NCBI RefSeq assembly: GCF_017309585.1 | Contig: NZ_CP071321.1 | Span: 868,001-932,000 of the forward strand | DNA: 64,000 bases | Origin: Nitrogeniibacter aestuarii | Lineage (GTDB): Bacteria; Pseudomonadota; Gammaproteobacteria; Burkholderiales; Rhodocyclaceae | Direction: 5' to 3' | Position numbers and translations under genes: made by a program | Part shown: positions 49,132-59,673 of the stretch, piece by piece | Position numbering within the stretch: the stretch's first letter is position 1 | How the letters are laid out: each line of letters starts with the position of its first letter | Notes under the pieces: model-generated | Databases searched by the model: none | Seen by the model: only the letters and a program-made list of their open reading frames with translations | What the model was told of the DNA's origin: nothing

Positions 49132-49533
49132 ATGAATGAGACCGCGAAACCCCAAGGCGAACCGGCGATCCGGACCATCGCGATGCCGGCCGATGCCAAC
49201 CCTGCCGGCGATATTTTCGGCGGCTGGCTCATGGCCCAGATGGATCTGGCCGCTGGCAACGTTGCGGCAAGACGCGCGCGCGGTCGTTGCGCGACCGTGT
49301 CGGTCGATCGTATTACCTTCCTGCGGCCGGTCTATATCGGGGACGAAGTCAGTCTCCACGCCCGGATCACCCGGATCGGGCGCACCTCGCTGACGATCGA
49401 CGTCGAGGCGTGGCGACGCTCCCGTGATGGGGAGGAGCAGGTCATGGTGACGGACGCCAGTTTCGTGTTCGTGGCGCTCGACCAGGGTGGGCGACCGCGT
49501 GTCATCAATCAGGATTCGGGGCCGGTCTCCTAG
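49132..49533 (+). CDS. Acyl-CoA thioesterase, YciA-like hot-dog protein
   Basis: A 133-residue hot-dog thioesterase from ATG 49132 (AGGAGG upstream). TIAMPADANPAGDIFGGWLMAQMDLAAG carries the Asn/Asp-type active-site region of the YciA/BACH family, and VDRITFLRPVYIGDEV follows. It hydrolyses acyl-CoAs and could relieve CoA trapping in the adjacent pathway. Confidence 0.92.
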   Translation: MNETAKPQGEPAIRTIAMPADANPAGDIFGGWLMAQMDLAAGNVAARRARGRCATVSVDRITFLRPVYIGDEVSLHARITRIGRTSLTIDVEAWRRSRDGEEQVMVTDASFVFVALDQGGRPRVINQDSGPVS

Positions 49534-49829
49534 GGCTGTTTGCAGAAGGCAGGCGGTCGCGCTCAAGCCTGTTCGTTTCCATGGCAAGGCGAATTGACGC
49601 AGCCTGGGTGGCCCCGAGGCAAGAAGATGCAGCGCCGCCATGGGGGCTGCCAGCGCTCCCCCAGCGCTGATCAACAGGGGTATGTTTCAAAAAATTCCAC
49701 TGAGTGGAATTTGTGGGGTGCGGCGAGGGACGGTGTTGGCCTACATTGAGCGTGCAAAACAAGAGCGAATCCGCAGGTGGCGGTATTCAGCCAGCGGGGC
49801 TACAGACCATCGCGAATCAGGAGACAACC
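49534..49829. promoter_or_regulatory. Upstream region of the second Bug receptor gene
   Basis: 296 bp without a gene. It holds the IclR-type palindrome at 49695-49709 and a CAGGAGA ribosome site before the ATG at 49830, mirroring the layout in front of the first Bug gene. Confidence 0.5.
49695..49709. promoter_or_regulatory. Candidate IclR operator, site 3
   Basis: Palindrome TTCCA-CTGAG-TGGAA, embedded in the longer ATTCCAC-TGA-GTGGAAT, 121 bp before the second Bug receptor start. Site 2 is 125 bp before the first Bug start, an almost identical distance. Confidence 0.62.
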
Positions 49830-50822
49830 ATGCGATCAACGCTTATTTCCACATTGAACCGCGGCCTTCGCCTGGCCGTCATTGCGGCCACTGCCTTCGG
49901 GGCGACGATGCCCTCGGCACAGGCTGCTTTCCCAGACAAACCCATCCGGATCGTCGTGCCGTTCTCGCCTGGCGGCGGGACTGACCTGGTGGCCCGGACA
50001 CTGGGTGCCGAGATGTCCAAGGATCTGGGGCAGCCGGTGGTGATCGAGAACAAGCCGGGTGCGAGCACGATCATCGGCACCGACACGGTGGCCAAGGCCG
50101 ATCCGGACGGATACACGCTGGTGGTGTCGACCATCGCCCACGCGGTCAATCCCAGCCTGATGGCCAAACTGCCGTACAACACCGACACGGATTTCGCGCC
50201 GGTGATGTTGATCGCCCGCTCGCCCAACGTGCTGGTGGTGCATCCGGACAGCCCGTACAAATCGGTTGAGGACATCCTGAAAGCGGCCAAGGCCGACCCC
50301 GGGCGGCTCACCTATGCCTCTCAGGGCAACGGTACTTCGGCGCATTTGGCCGGGGAGTTGTTCAAGTACCTTGGCCAGGTCGACATCATCCACGTTCCCT
50401 ACAAGGGCGCCGGTCCGGCACTGACCGATCTGCTTGGCGGCCAGGTGGACATGATGTTCGGTACCGCAGCGGCCGTGGGCGGCTTTGTCGAGAGCGGCAA
50501 GTTGCGCGCGCTGGCGGTGACCACGGCTGAGCGTTCCCCCGCGCTTCCCGATCTGCCGACGATCGCCGAGGCCGGTTTGCCGGGCTATGTCGCCGATAGC
50601 TGGTACGGCATCTATGCGCCCGCCGGTACGCCGCCGGAGGTGATCGCCAAGCTCAATGCGGCCGCCAAGAAAGCGGCCGAGAGTGAGGCGTTCCGCAATC
50701 GGGTGCAGCCGGAGGGCCTGATGATCAACGCAGGTACGCCGGAGGCCTACGACCAGTACGTGCGCGGCGAGATCGATCGCTGGGCCAAGGTCATCAAGGC
50801 CGCCCACATCACCACCAACTGA
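49830..50822 (+). CDS. Bug/TctC-family periplasmic solute receptor (copy 2)
   Basis: A 330-residue TTT receptor with a Sec signal peptide ending SAQA and the same mature fold as copy 1. Mature sequences of the two copies are nearly the same throughout (for example KPIRIVVPFSPGGGTD and QVDMMFGTAAAVGGF versus KPIRFVVPFSPGGGTD and QVDMMFATAAAVGGF). Either they widen substrate range or one is a recent duplicate. It is transcribed toward the porin gene, which could supply the outer-membrane step. Confidence 0.95.
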   Translation: MRSTLISTLNRGLRLAVIAATAFGATMPSAQAAFPDKPIRIVVPFSPGGGTDLVARTLGAEMSKDLGQPVVIENKPGASTIIGTDTVAKADPDGYTLVVSTIAHAVNPSLMAKLPYNTDTDFAPVMLIARSPNVLVVHPDSPYKSVEDILKAAKADPGRLTYASQGNGTSAHLAGELFKYLGQVDIIHVPYKGAGPALTDLLGGQVDMMFGTAAAVGGFVESGKLRALAVTTAERSPALPDLPTIAEAGLPGYVADSWYGIYAPAGTPPEVIAKLNAAAKKAAESEAFRNRVQPEGLMINAGTPEAYDQYVRGEIDRWAKVIKAAHITTN

Positions 50823-51156
50823 GCGAACCACCATTGGGCGGGGGCGCTCACTCCGGGTGACTCTGCCCTTCCCAGCGTAGTTCGTCCGTCTCGATCCGGA
50901 CGGCCGGAGGCAGCTCCGGTCCATGCCGGCCCCTCGGGGCGGAAGTGTTCCAGAAAATCGAAGGCGCCGACGGCGCCGGATGAATCCACGTTTGGCCTGG
51001 AGGGGTGCGTTCGTCCTGCGGACCTGCGCATACCGGGCCCTGCGTGCGTCACGACTCGGGTCGGGCCGGATCGTTGGGAACCACCGCGATCGGCCTCGTC
51101 CGAGGATGAAAAAGTGCCCGGGGAGCCGGGTCACACAAAGCCTCAGGAGGAGTTCA
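50823..51156. other. Gene-free stretch before the porin gene
   Basis: 334 bp. The porin reading frame is open through about 50923 but has no signal peptide or ribosome site there. A CAGGAGGAG site at 51144-51152 supports the start at 51157. No promoter boxes assigned. Confidence 0.5.
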
Positions 51157-52461
51157 ATGAAAGTACAAAGCAAGCGAGCGGTTGCCCTGCTCGTATCGAC
51201 GCTGGCCGTCGTGCCCGGATTGACGCATGCCGCTGAACAAAGCGGCCACATGCTCGAACTCAAGGCGCGCGGGATTCATTTCGATCGGTCCTTTGAAGAC
51301 TCATCGAAGGACCGCACGCAAAGCGCTCTCGGTTTGCAACTGAACTATGAATCGCCCTATCTGGCCGACGTGATCGGCGTGGGCATTTCCGGCTACAGCG
51401 TGACGCGGCTGGGGTCGTCCGGCCCCGAAGCCACCGACATCCTGTCGACGGACTCGGATGGGGACTATCACGACTCCTTCGGCAAGATCGGTCAGGCCTT
51501 CATCAAGGTGAAGTACCAGGATCTGCTCCAGGCCAAGCTGGGGCGCCAGGTCTACAACTCGATGCTGCTGTTCAGCTCGACCAGTCGCGCCATTCCCGCC
51601 TCCTACTCGGGCGGCAGCGGTGTGGTCACGCCGATGAAAGGCTTGAGCTTCTACGGCGCCATGTTCAACGAATGGTCCGCCCGGGCCGATTCGAGCTTCG
51701 AGCGTCTCAGGACCGATCGCTCCGTCGACGACGAGATCGACTATGTGGGCCTGATCGGTGCGAAGTTCGAGCAGGGGCCGGTGGCGGTGAACGTGGAATA
51801 TCTGCACGCGAAGGACTACCTGAGCAAGTTCGGCCTTGTCGGCTCGTACACCTTCAGTCTGGCGGAGAAGAGCGCACTGAAACTGACCGCGGGGCTGCAT
51901 ACCTCGAGGGACGACGGCAAACTGTTCCTGACCGGCTCGGAAAGCGATCAGGACGACGAGGACAAGTACGCCAAGGGCGCCCGCAGCGACAACGATGGCC
52001 AGGGTGTTTATCTGCAGGCGGACTGGAACCACGGCGCATTGACACTGGGCGCCGCCGTGGCGAAGTTCGACGGCCTCTGGATCGAGGACAACTTTGCCGG
52101 CGATCATGGGCAGAATCCGTTCCCGACCGGCGGTGTGCTGGCCGACATGACCAACCGGGACGAAACGGTGTGGATGGTCCGTGGCGGTTATGACTGGAAG
52201 GAACTGGTCAATGGGGTCAAGACCACCGTCAGCTACAAGAGTGGCAGCGGCGCGCGCAACAGCCACGTGGCCAGCCTGGGCGAGGCGGACGAGGACGAAG
52301 TGGAGGCCAACGTGTTCTACGCCGTGCCGGCGGTCAAGGGTCTGAAGGTGCGTTATCGCTACCTGAAATACACCGCCGACAAGACTGGCCGGGTCGATGG
52401 TGTGAAGTCGGACGGCACAGATCATCGGCTGTACATTGACTACACCTATCGTTTCTTCTGA
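51157..52461 (+). CDS. OprD-family outer-membrane porin
   Basis: A 434-residue protein with a Sec signal peptide (MKVQSKRAVALLVSTLAVVP..., cleavage near THA-AEQ) and repeated amphipathic beta-strands ending in YIDYTYRFF, a C-terminal aromatic residue typical of outer-membrane barrels. LGRQVYNSMLLFSSTSRAIPASYSGG resembles the OprD pore-lining region. OprD porins pass small carboxylates and amino acids, which suits the adjacent Bug receptor. Confidence 0.88.
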   Translation: MKVQSKRAVALLVSTLAVVPGLTHAAEQSGHMLELKARGIHFDRSFEDSSKDRTQSALGLQLNYESPYLADVIGVGISGYSVTRLGSSGPEATDILSTDSDGDYHDSFGKIGQAFIKVKYQDLLQAKLGRQVYNSMLLFSSTSRAIPASYSGGSGVVTPMKGLSFYGAMFNEWSARADSSFERLRTDRSVDDEIDYVGLIGAKFEQGPVAVNVEYLHAKDYLSKFGLVGSYTFSLAEKSALKLTAGLHTSRDDGKLFLTGSESDQDDEDKYAKGARSDNDGQGVYLQADWNHGALTLGAAVAKFDGLWIEDNFAGDHGQNPFPTGGVLADMTNRDETVWMVRGGYDWKELVNGVKTTVSYKSGSGARNSHVASLGEADEDEVEANVFYAVPAVKGLKVRYRYLKYTADKTGRVDGVKSDGTDHRLYIDYTYRFF

Positions 52462-52467
52462 GCGGAC

Positions 52468-52511
52468 GCGTGGCGAAGAACACTGCAGACTGGCTGTGTT
52501 CTTCGCCACGC
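52468..52511. terminator. Long perfect hairpin after the porin gene
   Basis: 16-bp arms at 52468-52483 and 52496-52511 (core GTGGCGAAGAACAC) with a 12-nt loop, starting 6 bp after the porin stop. There is no T-tract, so it may be a 3' stabiliser or a factor-assisted terminator. Confidence 0.6.
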
Positions 52512-52695
52512 ATACGCGCTTGACCTGGCTTGCTTCGGATTGGCCCATGTCAGGCGATTGACCCGCCGGGTTTTAGACAGACCGCTTCCTCAACTGCCAT
52601 CTCGAAGAGCGTGATCCGGCGCGCCACGCCACTGTGCACCACGAAAGTCGTGCCCGAACGCACCCCATCGGCGGCGGGTGTGGCAAAGTGCTCCG

Positions 52696-54408
<1,713 letters not shown>

Positions 54409-54409
54409 A

Positions 54410-54427
54410 CAAAATGTATACATTTTG
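54410..54427. promoter_or_regulatory. 18-bp palindrome, candidate activator binding site
   Basis: CAAAATGTA-TACATTTTG is a perfect palindrome immediately after the activator stop, about 59-76 bp upstream of the -24 element. A half-site CAAAATGT also occurs at 54399-54406. Position and symmetry suit an upstream activator site for the sigma54 regulator. Confidence 0.55.
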
Positions 54428-54450
54428 GAAATTGTTAAAAGTGGAGTGAA

Positions 54451-54478
54451 TTTTCAAGTCATTGTTTTAGCTTGAAAA
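54451..54478. repeat. Inverted repeat between activator site and promoter
   Basis: Arms TTTTCAAG (54451-54458) and CTTGAAAA (54471-54478) with a 12-nt AT-rich spacer. It may be a second regulator or IHF-type bending site, or part of a weak terminator for the activator gene. Confidence 0.45.
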
Positions 54479-54485
54479 AATCTTC

Positions 54486-54500
54486 TGGCACGGTTCTCGC
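54486..54500 (+). promoter_or_regulatory. Sigma54 (-24/-12) promoter
   Basis: TGGCACGGTTCTCGC matches the consensus TGGCAC-N5-TTGC with one difference in the -12 element (TCGC). It is 57 bp before the flavoprotein start codon and downstream of the palindromes, next to a sigma54-activator gene. Confidence 0.72.
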
Positions 54501-54557
54501 GAATAGCCTGGCAAAGCTCAGCCACGCGGTTCCAGCCGCCCGACCAGGAGATTGTTC

Positions 54558-55745
54558 ATGTCCTCTTCCAGCCTTGCCTCTGCGGTTGTCGAACAACCGT
54601 TCCCTGCCGTTCCCGAAGAGCCCGAAGTTCAGCTTGGAGATCTGACGGCGATTCGCTCGCTGATCCGTTCCCAGCTTGTGCCCAAGGTGCTGGACGTGGA
54701 TATCAAGGCCGAGTATCCGCAGGATTTCATGCGTGCACTGGGTGCAGCGGGTGGTTTCCGTGGGGCTGCGGCGCCCGCCTTTGGTGGTAACGGCCTCGGC
54801 ATGCGTCATGTGGTGGAGGTGATGGAGGCGGTGTCGGAGGAATGCCTCTCCACCGGCTTCCTGGTGTGGTGTCAGACCGCCTGCGCACGCTACATCCAGC
54901 TTTCCGGCAACGACGAACTCAAGGCGTCGATTCTGCCTCGGATCCTGTCCGGCGAGGTGCTGGCAGGAACCGGACTCTCAAACACCGTGAAGTCCTGTGA
55001 CACCATCGAAGACTTCCGTCTCAGCGCCCGGCGCGTCGAAGGCGGTTATCTGATCAATGGTGTGCTGCCCTGGGTGTCGAACCTGGGCGCCGACCATGTC
55101 TTCGCCACCGGATGCCCGGTTCAGGACGAAGACGGCAAGCTGGTCTTCGTGCTCGTCGATTGTGATCAACCGGGTTTCAAGCTGCTCGACTGCGCCCGTT
55201 TCATTGGCCTGGACGGCACGCGCACACTCGCTTGCCACTTCAAGGAAAGCTTCGTGCCGGACGACAGGGTGCTCGCGCATCCCGAGGAGTCCGACGAGTA
55301 CGTCAAGCGTATCAAGCCCGGCATGATTCACGCGCAGATGGGGATGGGGCTCGGACTCATCGACGCCTGCTGCAAGCTCATGCAGCAATCCAACAAAAGC
55401 CACTCGCACGTGAATCAGTACCTGGATGACCAGGTCGGGGACATCGAAACGGTGCTCGCCGGCGCACGCGAGTCAGTCTATGAGATCGCCGACGAACTGA
55501 GCGCCGGCACCGGCGCCGAGCGCATCCTCGAGATCCTCAAGCTGCGGCTGGCCGGGGGCGAGCTGTCGGTGCGCGCCGCCCACGCGGCCATGTTGCATCA
55601 GGGGGCCAAAGGCTACCTGGTGCGCAATCCCGCCCAGCGGCGCCTGCGCGAAGCCTACTTCGTGGCCATCGTCACCCCCGCCACCAAGCACCTGCGCCGC
55701 GAGATTGCGCGAATCGAATCCGGCGAGCGCTGCGACGGCATGTAA
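54558..55745 (+). CDS. Acyl-CoA dehydrogenase-like flavoprotein
   Basis: A 395-residue member of the acyl-CoA dehydrogenase/DszC superfamily from ATG 54558 (CAGGAG upstream). The N-terminal helical domain, central beta domain (GTGLSNTVKSCDTIEDFRLSARRVEGGYLINGVLPWVSN) and C-terminal helical bundle are visible. The C-terminus lacks the usual R-D-x-R/EGT ending of beta-oxidation enzymes, closer to flavin monooxygenase-type relatives. With rubredoxin next door and a rubredoxin-reductase-like gene in the cluster, it may be an oxidase, monooxygenase or electron-transfer dehydrogenase acting on a nitrogen compound upstream of cyanate. Substrate unknown. Confidence 0.85.
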   Translation: MSSSSLASAVVEQPFPAVPEEPEVQLGDLTAIRSLIRSQLVPKVLDVDIKAEYPQDFMRALGAAGGFRGAAAPAFGGNGLGMRHVVEVMEAVSEECLSTGFLVWCQTACARYIQLSGNDELKASILPRILSGEVLAGTGLSNTVKSCDTIEDFRLSARRVEGGYLINGVLPWVSNLGADHVFATGCPVQDEDGKLVFVLVDCDQPGFKLLDCARFIGLDGTRTLACHFKESFVPDDRVLAHPEESDEYVKRIKPGMIHAQMGMGLGLIDACCKLMQQSNKSHSHVNQYLDDQVGDIETVLAGARESVYEIADELSAGTGAERILEILKLRLAGGELSVRAAHAAMLHQGAKGYLVRNPAQRRLREAYFVAIVTPATKHLRREIARIESGERCDGM

Positions 55746-55780
55746 GCAACGGTTCCCATCCCTTTCCAGAGAGGCAAAAA

Positions 55781-55963
55781 ATGAATGACGTGCTCCAAAC
55801 CAACCAGTGGATCTGCAAGGTGTGCAACTGGATCTACGACGAGGCACTGGGTGCCCCTGATCATGGCATCGCGCCGGGCACCGCCTTTGCGGACATTCCG
55901 GACGATTGGTACTGCCCCGAGTGCGGTGTGACCAAGGTCGATTTCGAACCGCTCGAATTCTGA
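55781..55963 (+). CDS. Rubredoxin
   Basis: A 60-residue single-iron redox protein. The two knuckles WICKVCNWIYDEALG and WYCPECGVTKVDFEPLE supply the four Cys ligands. Located 35 bp after the flavoprotein gene; expected to carry electrons between it and the pyridine-nucleotide reductase at 60669. Confidence 0.95.
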   Translation: MNDVLQTNQWICKVCNWIYDEALGAPDHGIAPGTAFADIPDDWYCPECGVTKVDFEPLEF

Positions 55964-56028
55964 ACTACCTGCAGTGACGGCACGTTCGATGCCGCGCAGC
56001 AAACACCTATCTGATCAGGAGCCCCGAC

Positions 56029-57375
56029 ATGTCTTTGCAAAATCCTTTCAATCCCGATAGCCGACTCGGCTGCAGCTGTGGTCAACATGCCAGCGAGACC
56101 GAGCACGACGCAGCAGTGGCCGACGAGGCCGCGTTCCAGCGCCGCCTGCTGGAGTCCACCGTCATGCGGGCGTTGTTCCCGCATGACGCGACACGGCGCA
56201 AGTTCCTGTCAGCGGTGGGCGCGGGAACGGCCCTGGCGGCGGTATCGAGTCTCTTCCCCTTCGAAGCCCTCGCGGCCATGGCCCAGGAGAAGGGGCCGCT
56301 GGAGAAGAAGGACCTCAAGGTGGGCTTCCTGCCGATTACCTGCGCGACCCCGATCATCTTCGCGGGTGCCGCGGACTTCTACGCCAAGGAAGGACTCAAC
56401 GTGTCGCTGCAGAAGACCGCCGGTTGGGCGATCGTGCGGGACAAGGTGCTGGCCAGGGAATTCGACGCCTCCCACATGCTCTCTCCGATGCCGCTGGCGA
56501 TCTCGATGGGGGTGGGGTCGAGCGCCGAGCCGATGGTGATGCCCGTGATGGAAAACACCAACGGCAATGCCATCACGCTGGCGATGAAGCACAAGGACAA
56601 CCGCGACCCGAAGAACTGGAATGGCATGAAGTTCGCCATTCCCTTCGACTACTCGATGCACAACTTCCTGCTGCGCTACTACCTGGCGGCCAACGGGATC
56701 GATCCGGACAAGGATGTGCAATTGCGCGTGATGGCCCCGCCCGACATGGTCGCCAACCTGCGCTCGGGCAATATCGACGGCTTCATCGTGGCCGAGCCCT
56801 TCAATCAGCGCGCGGTGTTCGAGAAGGTCGGCTTCATCCACACCCTGACCAGCGAGATCTGGGACAACCACCCCTGTTGCGCTTTTGCTGCCAGCGAAAG
56901 TTTCGTCAAGGAGAACCCCAACACCTTCGCGGCCCTGGTGCGGTCCATCATGCGTGCCACGGTGTTCGCCGACAAGCCCGAAAACCGCAAGGGCGTGGCC
57001 GAGATGATCTCGCCGGCCAACTATCTCAACCAACCCCCCATCGTGGTGGAGCAGGTGTTGACCGGGCGCTTCGCGGACGGCCTGGGCAAGGTGCGCAACG
57101 TGCCGGACCGCATCGGCTTCGATCCCTTCCCGTGGCATTCGATGGCGGTATGGATGCTCACCCAGATGAAGCGCTGGGGTTACATCAAGGGTGATGTCAA
57201 TTACAGCGACATTGCCGAGCGGGTCTTTCTGGCCACCGATGCGCAAAAGCGCATGGCGGAACTGGGGGTGGAAGCGCCCAAGAGCACCTATGCCAAGCAC
57301 GTGATCCTGGGCAAGCCATTCGACCACAGCCAGCCCGACGCCTATCTGAACAGTTTCGCCATCCGGCGCGCCTAG
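56029..57375 (+). CDS. Cyanate/nitrate-type ABC transporter substrate-binding protein (Tat substrate)
   Basis: A 448-residue NrtA/CmpA/CynA-family binding protein. The mature domain starts near LKVGFLPITCATPIIFAGA and contains MVANLRSGNIDGFIVAEPFNQ. The N-terminus is unusual: about 60 residues with a C-x-C pair (LGCSCGQHASE) precede a twin-arginine signal (TRRKFLSAVGAGTALA). Position before matching permease and ATPase genes and cyanase supports cyanate or a related small anion as ligand. Confidence 0.9.
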   Translation: MSLQNPFNPDSRLGCSCGQHASETEHDAAVADEAAFQRRLLESTVMRALFPHDATRRKFLSAVGAGTALAAVSSLFPFEALAAMAQEKGPLEKKDLKVGFLPITCATPIIFAGAADFYAKEGLNVSLQKTAGWAIVRDKVLAREFDASHMLSPMPLAISMGVGSSAEPMVMPVMENTNGNAITLAMKHKDNRDPKNWNGMKFAIPFDYSMHNFLLRYYLAANGIDPDKDVQLRVMAPPDMVANLRSGNIDGFIVAEPFNQRAVFEKVGFIHTLTSEIWDNHPCCAFAASESFVKENPNTFAALVRSIMRATVFADKPENRKGVAEMISPANYLNQPPIVVEQVLTGRFADGLGKVRNVPDRIGFDPFPWHSMAVWMLTQMKRWGYIKGDVNYSDIAERVFLATDAQKRMAELGVEAPKSTYAKHVILGKPFDHSQPDAYLNSFAIRRA

Positions 57376-57385
57376 GAGAGACGTC

Positions 57386-58228
57386 ATGAATCGAATGAAC
57401 CTGCGGGCCGGGGTGCTCTCGCTGATGCTGCTGGGTCTGTTCCTTGCCGTCTGGTATCTGGCGACGGTGCCGTCGGTGACGGATCAGACCATGAGCGCCG
57501 CAGATGCCGAGTATGCCGCGTTGATGGGCCAGGGCAGCGACAAGCATGAGGGATTCCCACCGCCGGCCACGGTGGCGGCGACCTTCGTCCATTACCTCTC
57601 AGACCCTTTCTACGATAACGGGCCCAACGACCAGGGCATTGGCATCCAGCTGGCCTATTCCCTGGTGCGGGTCGGCATCGGCTTCCTGCTGGCGACGCTG
57701 GTGGCGCTGCCGCTGGGCTTCGTGATCGGCATGTCGCCGCTCATGACCCGGGCCCTGAATCCCTTCATCCAGATCCTGAAGCCGATTTCGCCGCTGGCGT
57801 GGATGCCGCTTGCGCTCTACACGCTCAAGGATTCGGACGTTTCGGGTGTGTTCGTGATCTTCATCTGCTCGATCTGGCCGATGCTCATCAACACCTCGTT
57901 CGGCGTGGCCTCGGTGCGGCGTGACTGGATCAATGTCGCCCGCACCCTGGAGGTGGGGCCGCTGCGCAAGGCGTTCCAGGTGATTCTGCCGGCCGCCGCG
58001 CCAACGATTCTCACCGGCATGCGGATCTCGATGGGCATTGCCTGGATCGTGATCGTGGCCGCCGAAATGCTGGTGGGCGGCACGGGCATCGGCTACTTCG
58101 TCTGGAACGAGTGGAACAACCTGGCCCTGCCCAACGTGATCTTCGCGATCACCATGATCGGGCTGGTCGGGATGCTGCTCGACCTGGCCTTCGGGGCCCT
58201 GCAGAAATCCGTGACCTATCAGGACTGA
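57386..58228 (+). CDS. ABC transporter permease, nitrate/taurine/cyanate type
   Basis: A 280-residue BPD_transp_1 permease with about six helices and the ATPase-contact EAA-like loop in EVGPLRKAFQVILPAAAPTILTGMRI. After the first helix it has a periplasmic insert (about 30-70) seen in NrtB/CynB proteins. It starts 10 bp after the binding-protein gene and ends 4 bp before the ATPase gene. Confidence 0.93.
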   Translation: MNRMNLRAGVLSLMLLGLFLAVWYLATVPSVTDQTMSAADAEYAALMGQGSDKHEGFPPPATVAATFVHYLSDPFYDNGPNDQGIGIQLAYSLVRVGIGFLLATLVALPLGFVIGMSPLMTRALNPFIQILKPISPLAWMPLALYTLKDSDVSGVFVIFICSIWPMLINTSFGVASVRRDWINVARTLEVGPLRKAFQVILPAAAPTILTGMRISMGIAWIVIVAAEMLVGGTGIGYFVWNEWNNLALPNVIFAITMIGLVGMLLDLAFGALQKSVTYQD

Positions 58229-58232
58229 CACC

Positions 58233-59156
58233 ATGACGAACCATTTTCTCAGCGTGGAAGGCCTCACCAAGGTCTATCCAACCAGTGACGGTCAAGCCGG
58301 CACCCCCGTCTTTCAAGACATTCACTTCGGTATCGACAAGGGCGAGTTCGTCTGCATCATCGGACATTCGGGGTGCGGCAAGACCACCATCCTCAACGTG
58401 CTGGCAGGGCTCGAACAGGCGTCCAGCGGCGTGGTGATCATGAACGAGCGGGAGGTCAAGGGCCCGAGTCTGGAGCGCGGTGTGGTGTTCCAGAATCACG
58501 CGCTCATGCCCTGGATGTCGGTGCTCGGCAACGTGGCCTTTGCCGTCAAATCCCGGTGGCCGGAATGGTCCCGTACCGAGATCGAGGCTCACAGCACCCG
58601 CTTTCTCGACATGGTCGGACTGGGTCAGGCCATCCACAAGAAGCCCGCCGAGCTGTCGGGAGGCATGAAGCAGCGGGTGGGTATCGCCCGCGCCTTCGCC
58701 ATCCAACCCAAGATGCTGCTGCTCGACGAGCCTTTCGGGGCACTCGATGCGCTCACCCGGGGCACGATCCAGGACGAACTGCTCAACATCGTGCAGGCCA
58801 CGCACCAGACGGTGTTCATGATCACCCACGACGTGGATGAGGCAATCCTCCTCGCCGACAAGGTGATCCTGATGAGCAACGGGCCGCTCGCCAAGGTCGC
58901 CGAGATCGTCGAGATCACCATGCCGCGTGAGCGCACCCGCGCCGAAATGCATCACGACCCGCAGTACTACCGCATCCGCAACCACCTGGTGGACTTCCTG
59001 GTGAATCGCTCCAAGGAGTACGCCGGTGCTGCAGCACTGCCGCACGATCCCCGGCGCCCGTGCGTGGTGCGCCCCGGATTGGTCGTGGATATGGAGCCCC
59101 AGGTGGATGAGGCCAAACGGCCGGCCGCCAAGTTGAAACAGATCGTCAACCAGTAA
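58233..59156 (+). CDS. ABC transporter ATP-binding protein, nitrate/cyanate type
   Basis: A 307-residue ATPase with Walker A GHSGCGKTT, Q-loop VVFQNHALMPW, signature LSGGMKQRVGIARAF, Walker B MLLLDEPFGALD and the H-loop ITHDVDEAI. A tail of about 50 residues after the canonical domain has no recognised function. Energises the permease at 57386. Confidence 0.95.
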   Translation: MTNHFLSVEGLTKVYPTSDGQAGTPVFQDIHFGIDKGEFVCIIGHSGCGKTTILNVLAGLEQASSGVVIMNEREVKGPSLERGVVFQNHALMPWMSVLGNVAFAVKSRWPEWSRTEIEAHSTRFLDMVGLGQAIHKKPAELSGGMKQRVGIARAFAIQPKMLLLDEPFGALDALTRGTIQDELLNIVQATHQTVFMITHDVDEAILLADKVILMSNGPLAKVAEIVEITMPRERTRAEMHHDPQYYRIRNHLVDFLVNRSKEYAGAAALPHDPRRPCVVRPGLVVDMEPQVDEAKRPAAKLKQIVNQ

Positions 59157-59183
59157 GCAGTTACCCCCTTCAGGAGAAAGAGC

Positions 59184-59627
59184 ATGAATCGCAATGACGT
59201 GACTGAAATGATCATGACCGCCAAGATCGCCAAGGGCATCAAGTGGTCGGATGTGGCCGCCAGCTTCGGCCTCGCCAAGGAGTGGGTCACCTCGGCCTGC
59301 CTGGGCCAGATGGCGATGAGCGCCGAGCAGGCCAGCATGACCGCAGAGATCTTTTCGCTGCCGGCTGAGGCCATCCCCGTTTTGCAGGCTGTCCCGTACA
59401 AGGGATCGCTGCCCACTGCCGTGCCCACCGACCCGCTGATCTACCGTTTCTACGAACTCATCAACGTGTATGGCACCACGTTCAAAGAGCTTATCCACGA
59501 AGAATTCGGCGACGGAATCATGTCCGCGATCGACTTCAAGATGGATCTGAAGCGCGAGGCCCATTCGGCCGGTGACCGCGTCGCCATCACCATGTCGGGC
59601 AAGTTCCTGCCCTACAAGACCTACTGA
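59184..59627 (+). CDS. cynS: Cyanate hydratase (cyanase)
   Basis: A 147-residue cyanase that converts cyanate and bicarbonate to ammonia and CO2. The N-terminal helix-turn-helix-like domain is followed by the signature DPLIYRFYELINVYGTTFKELIHEEFGDGIMSAIDF, holding the catalytic Arg, Glu and Ser. The C-terminus GKFLPYKTY is typical. Full length. It identifies the cluster as cyanate nitrogen acquisition or detoxification. Confidence 0.96.
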   Translation: MNRNDVTEMIMTAKIAKGIKWSDVAASFGLAKEWVTSACLGQMAMSAEQASMTAEIFSLPAEAIPVLQAVPYKGSLPTAVPTDPLIYRFYELINVYGTTFKELIHEEFGDGIMSAIDFKMDLKREAHSAGDRVAITMSGKFLPYKTY

Positions 59628-59673
59628 TCACGCCATTCATTTCTGATTCCAGATCCTTACGGAGCAATGTCAC

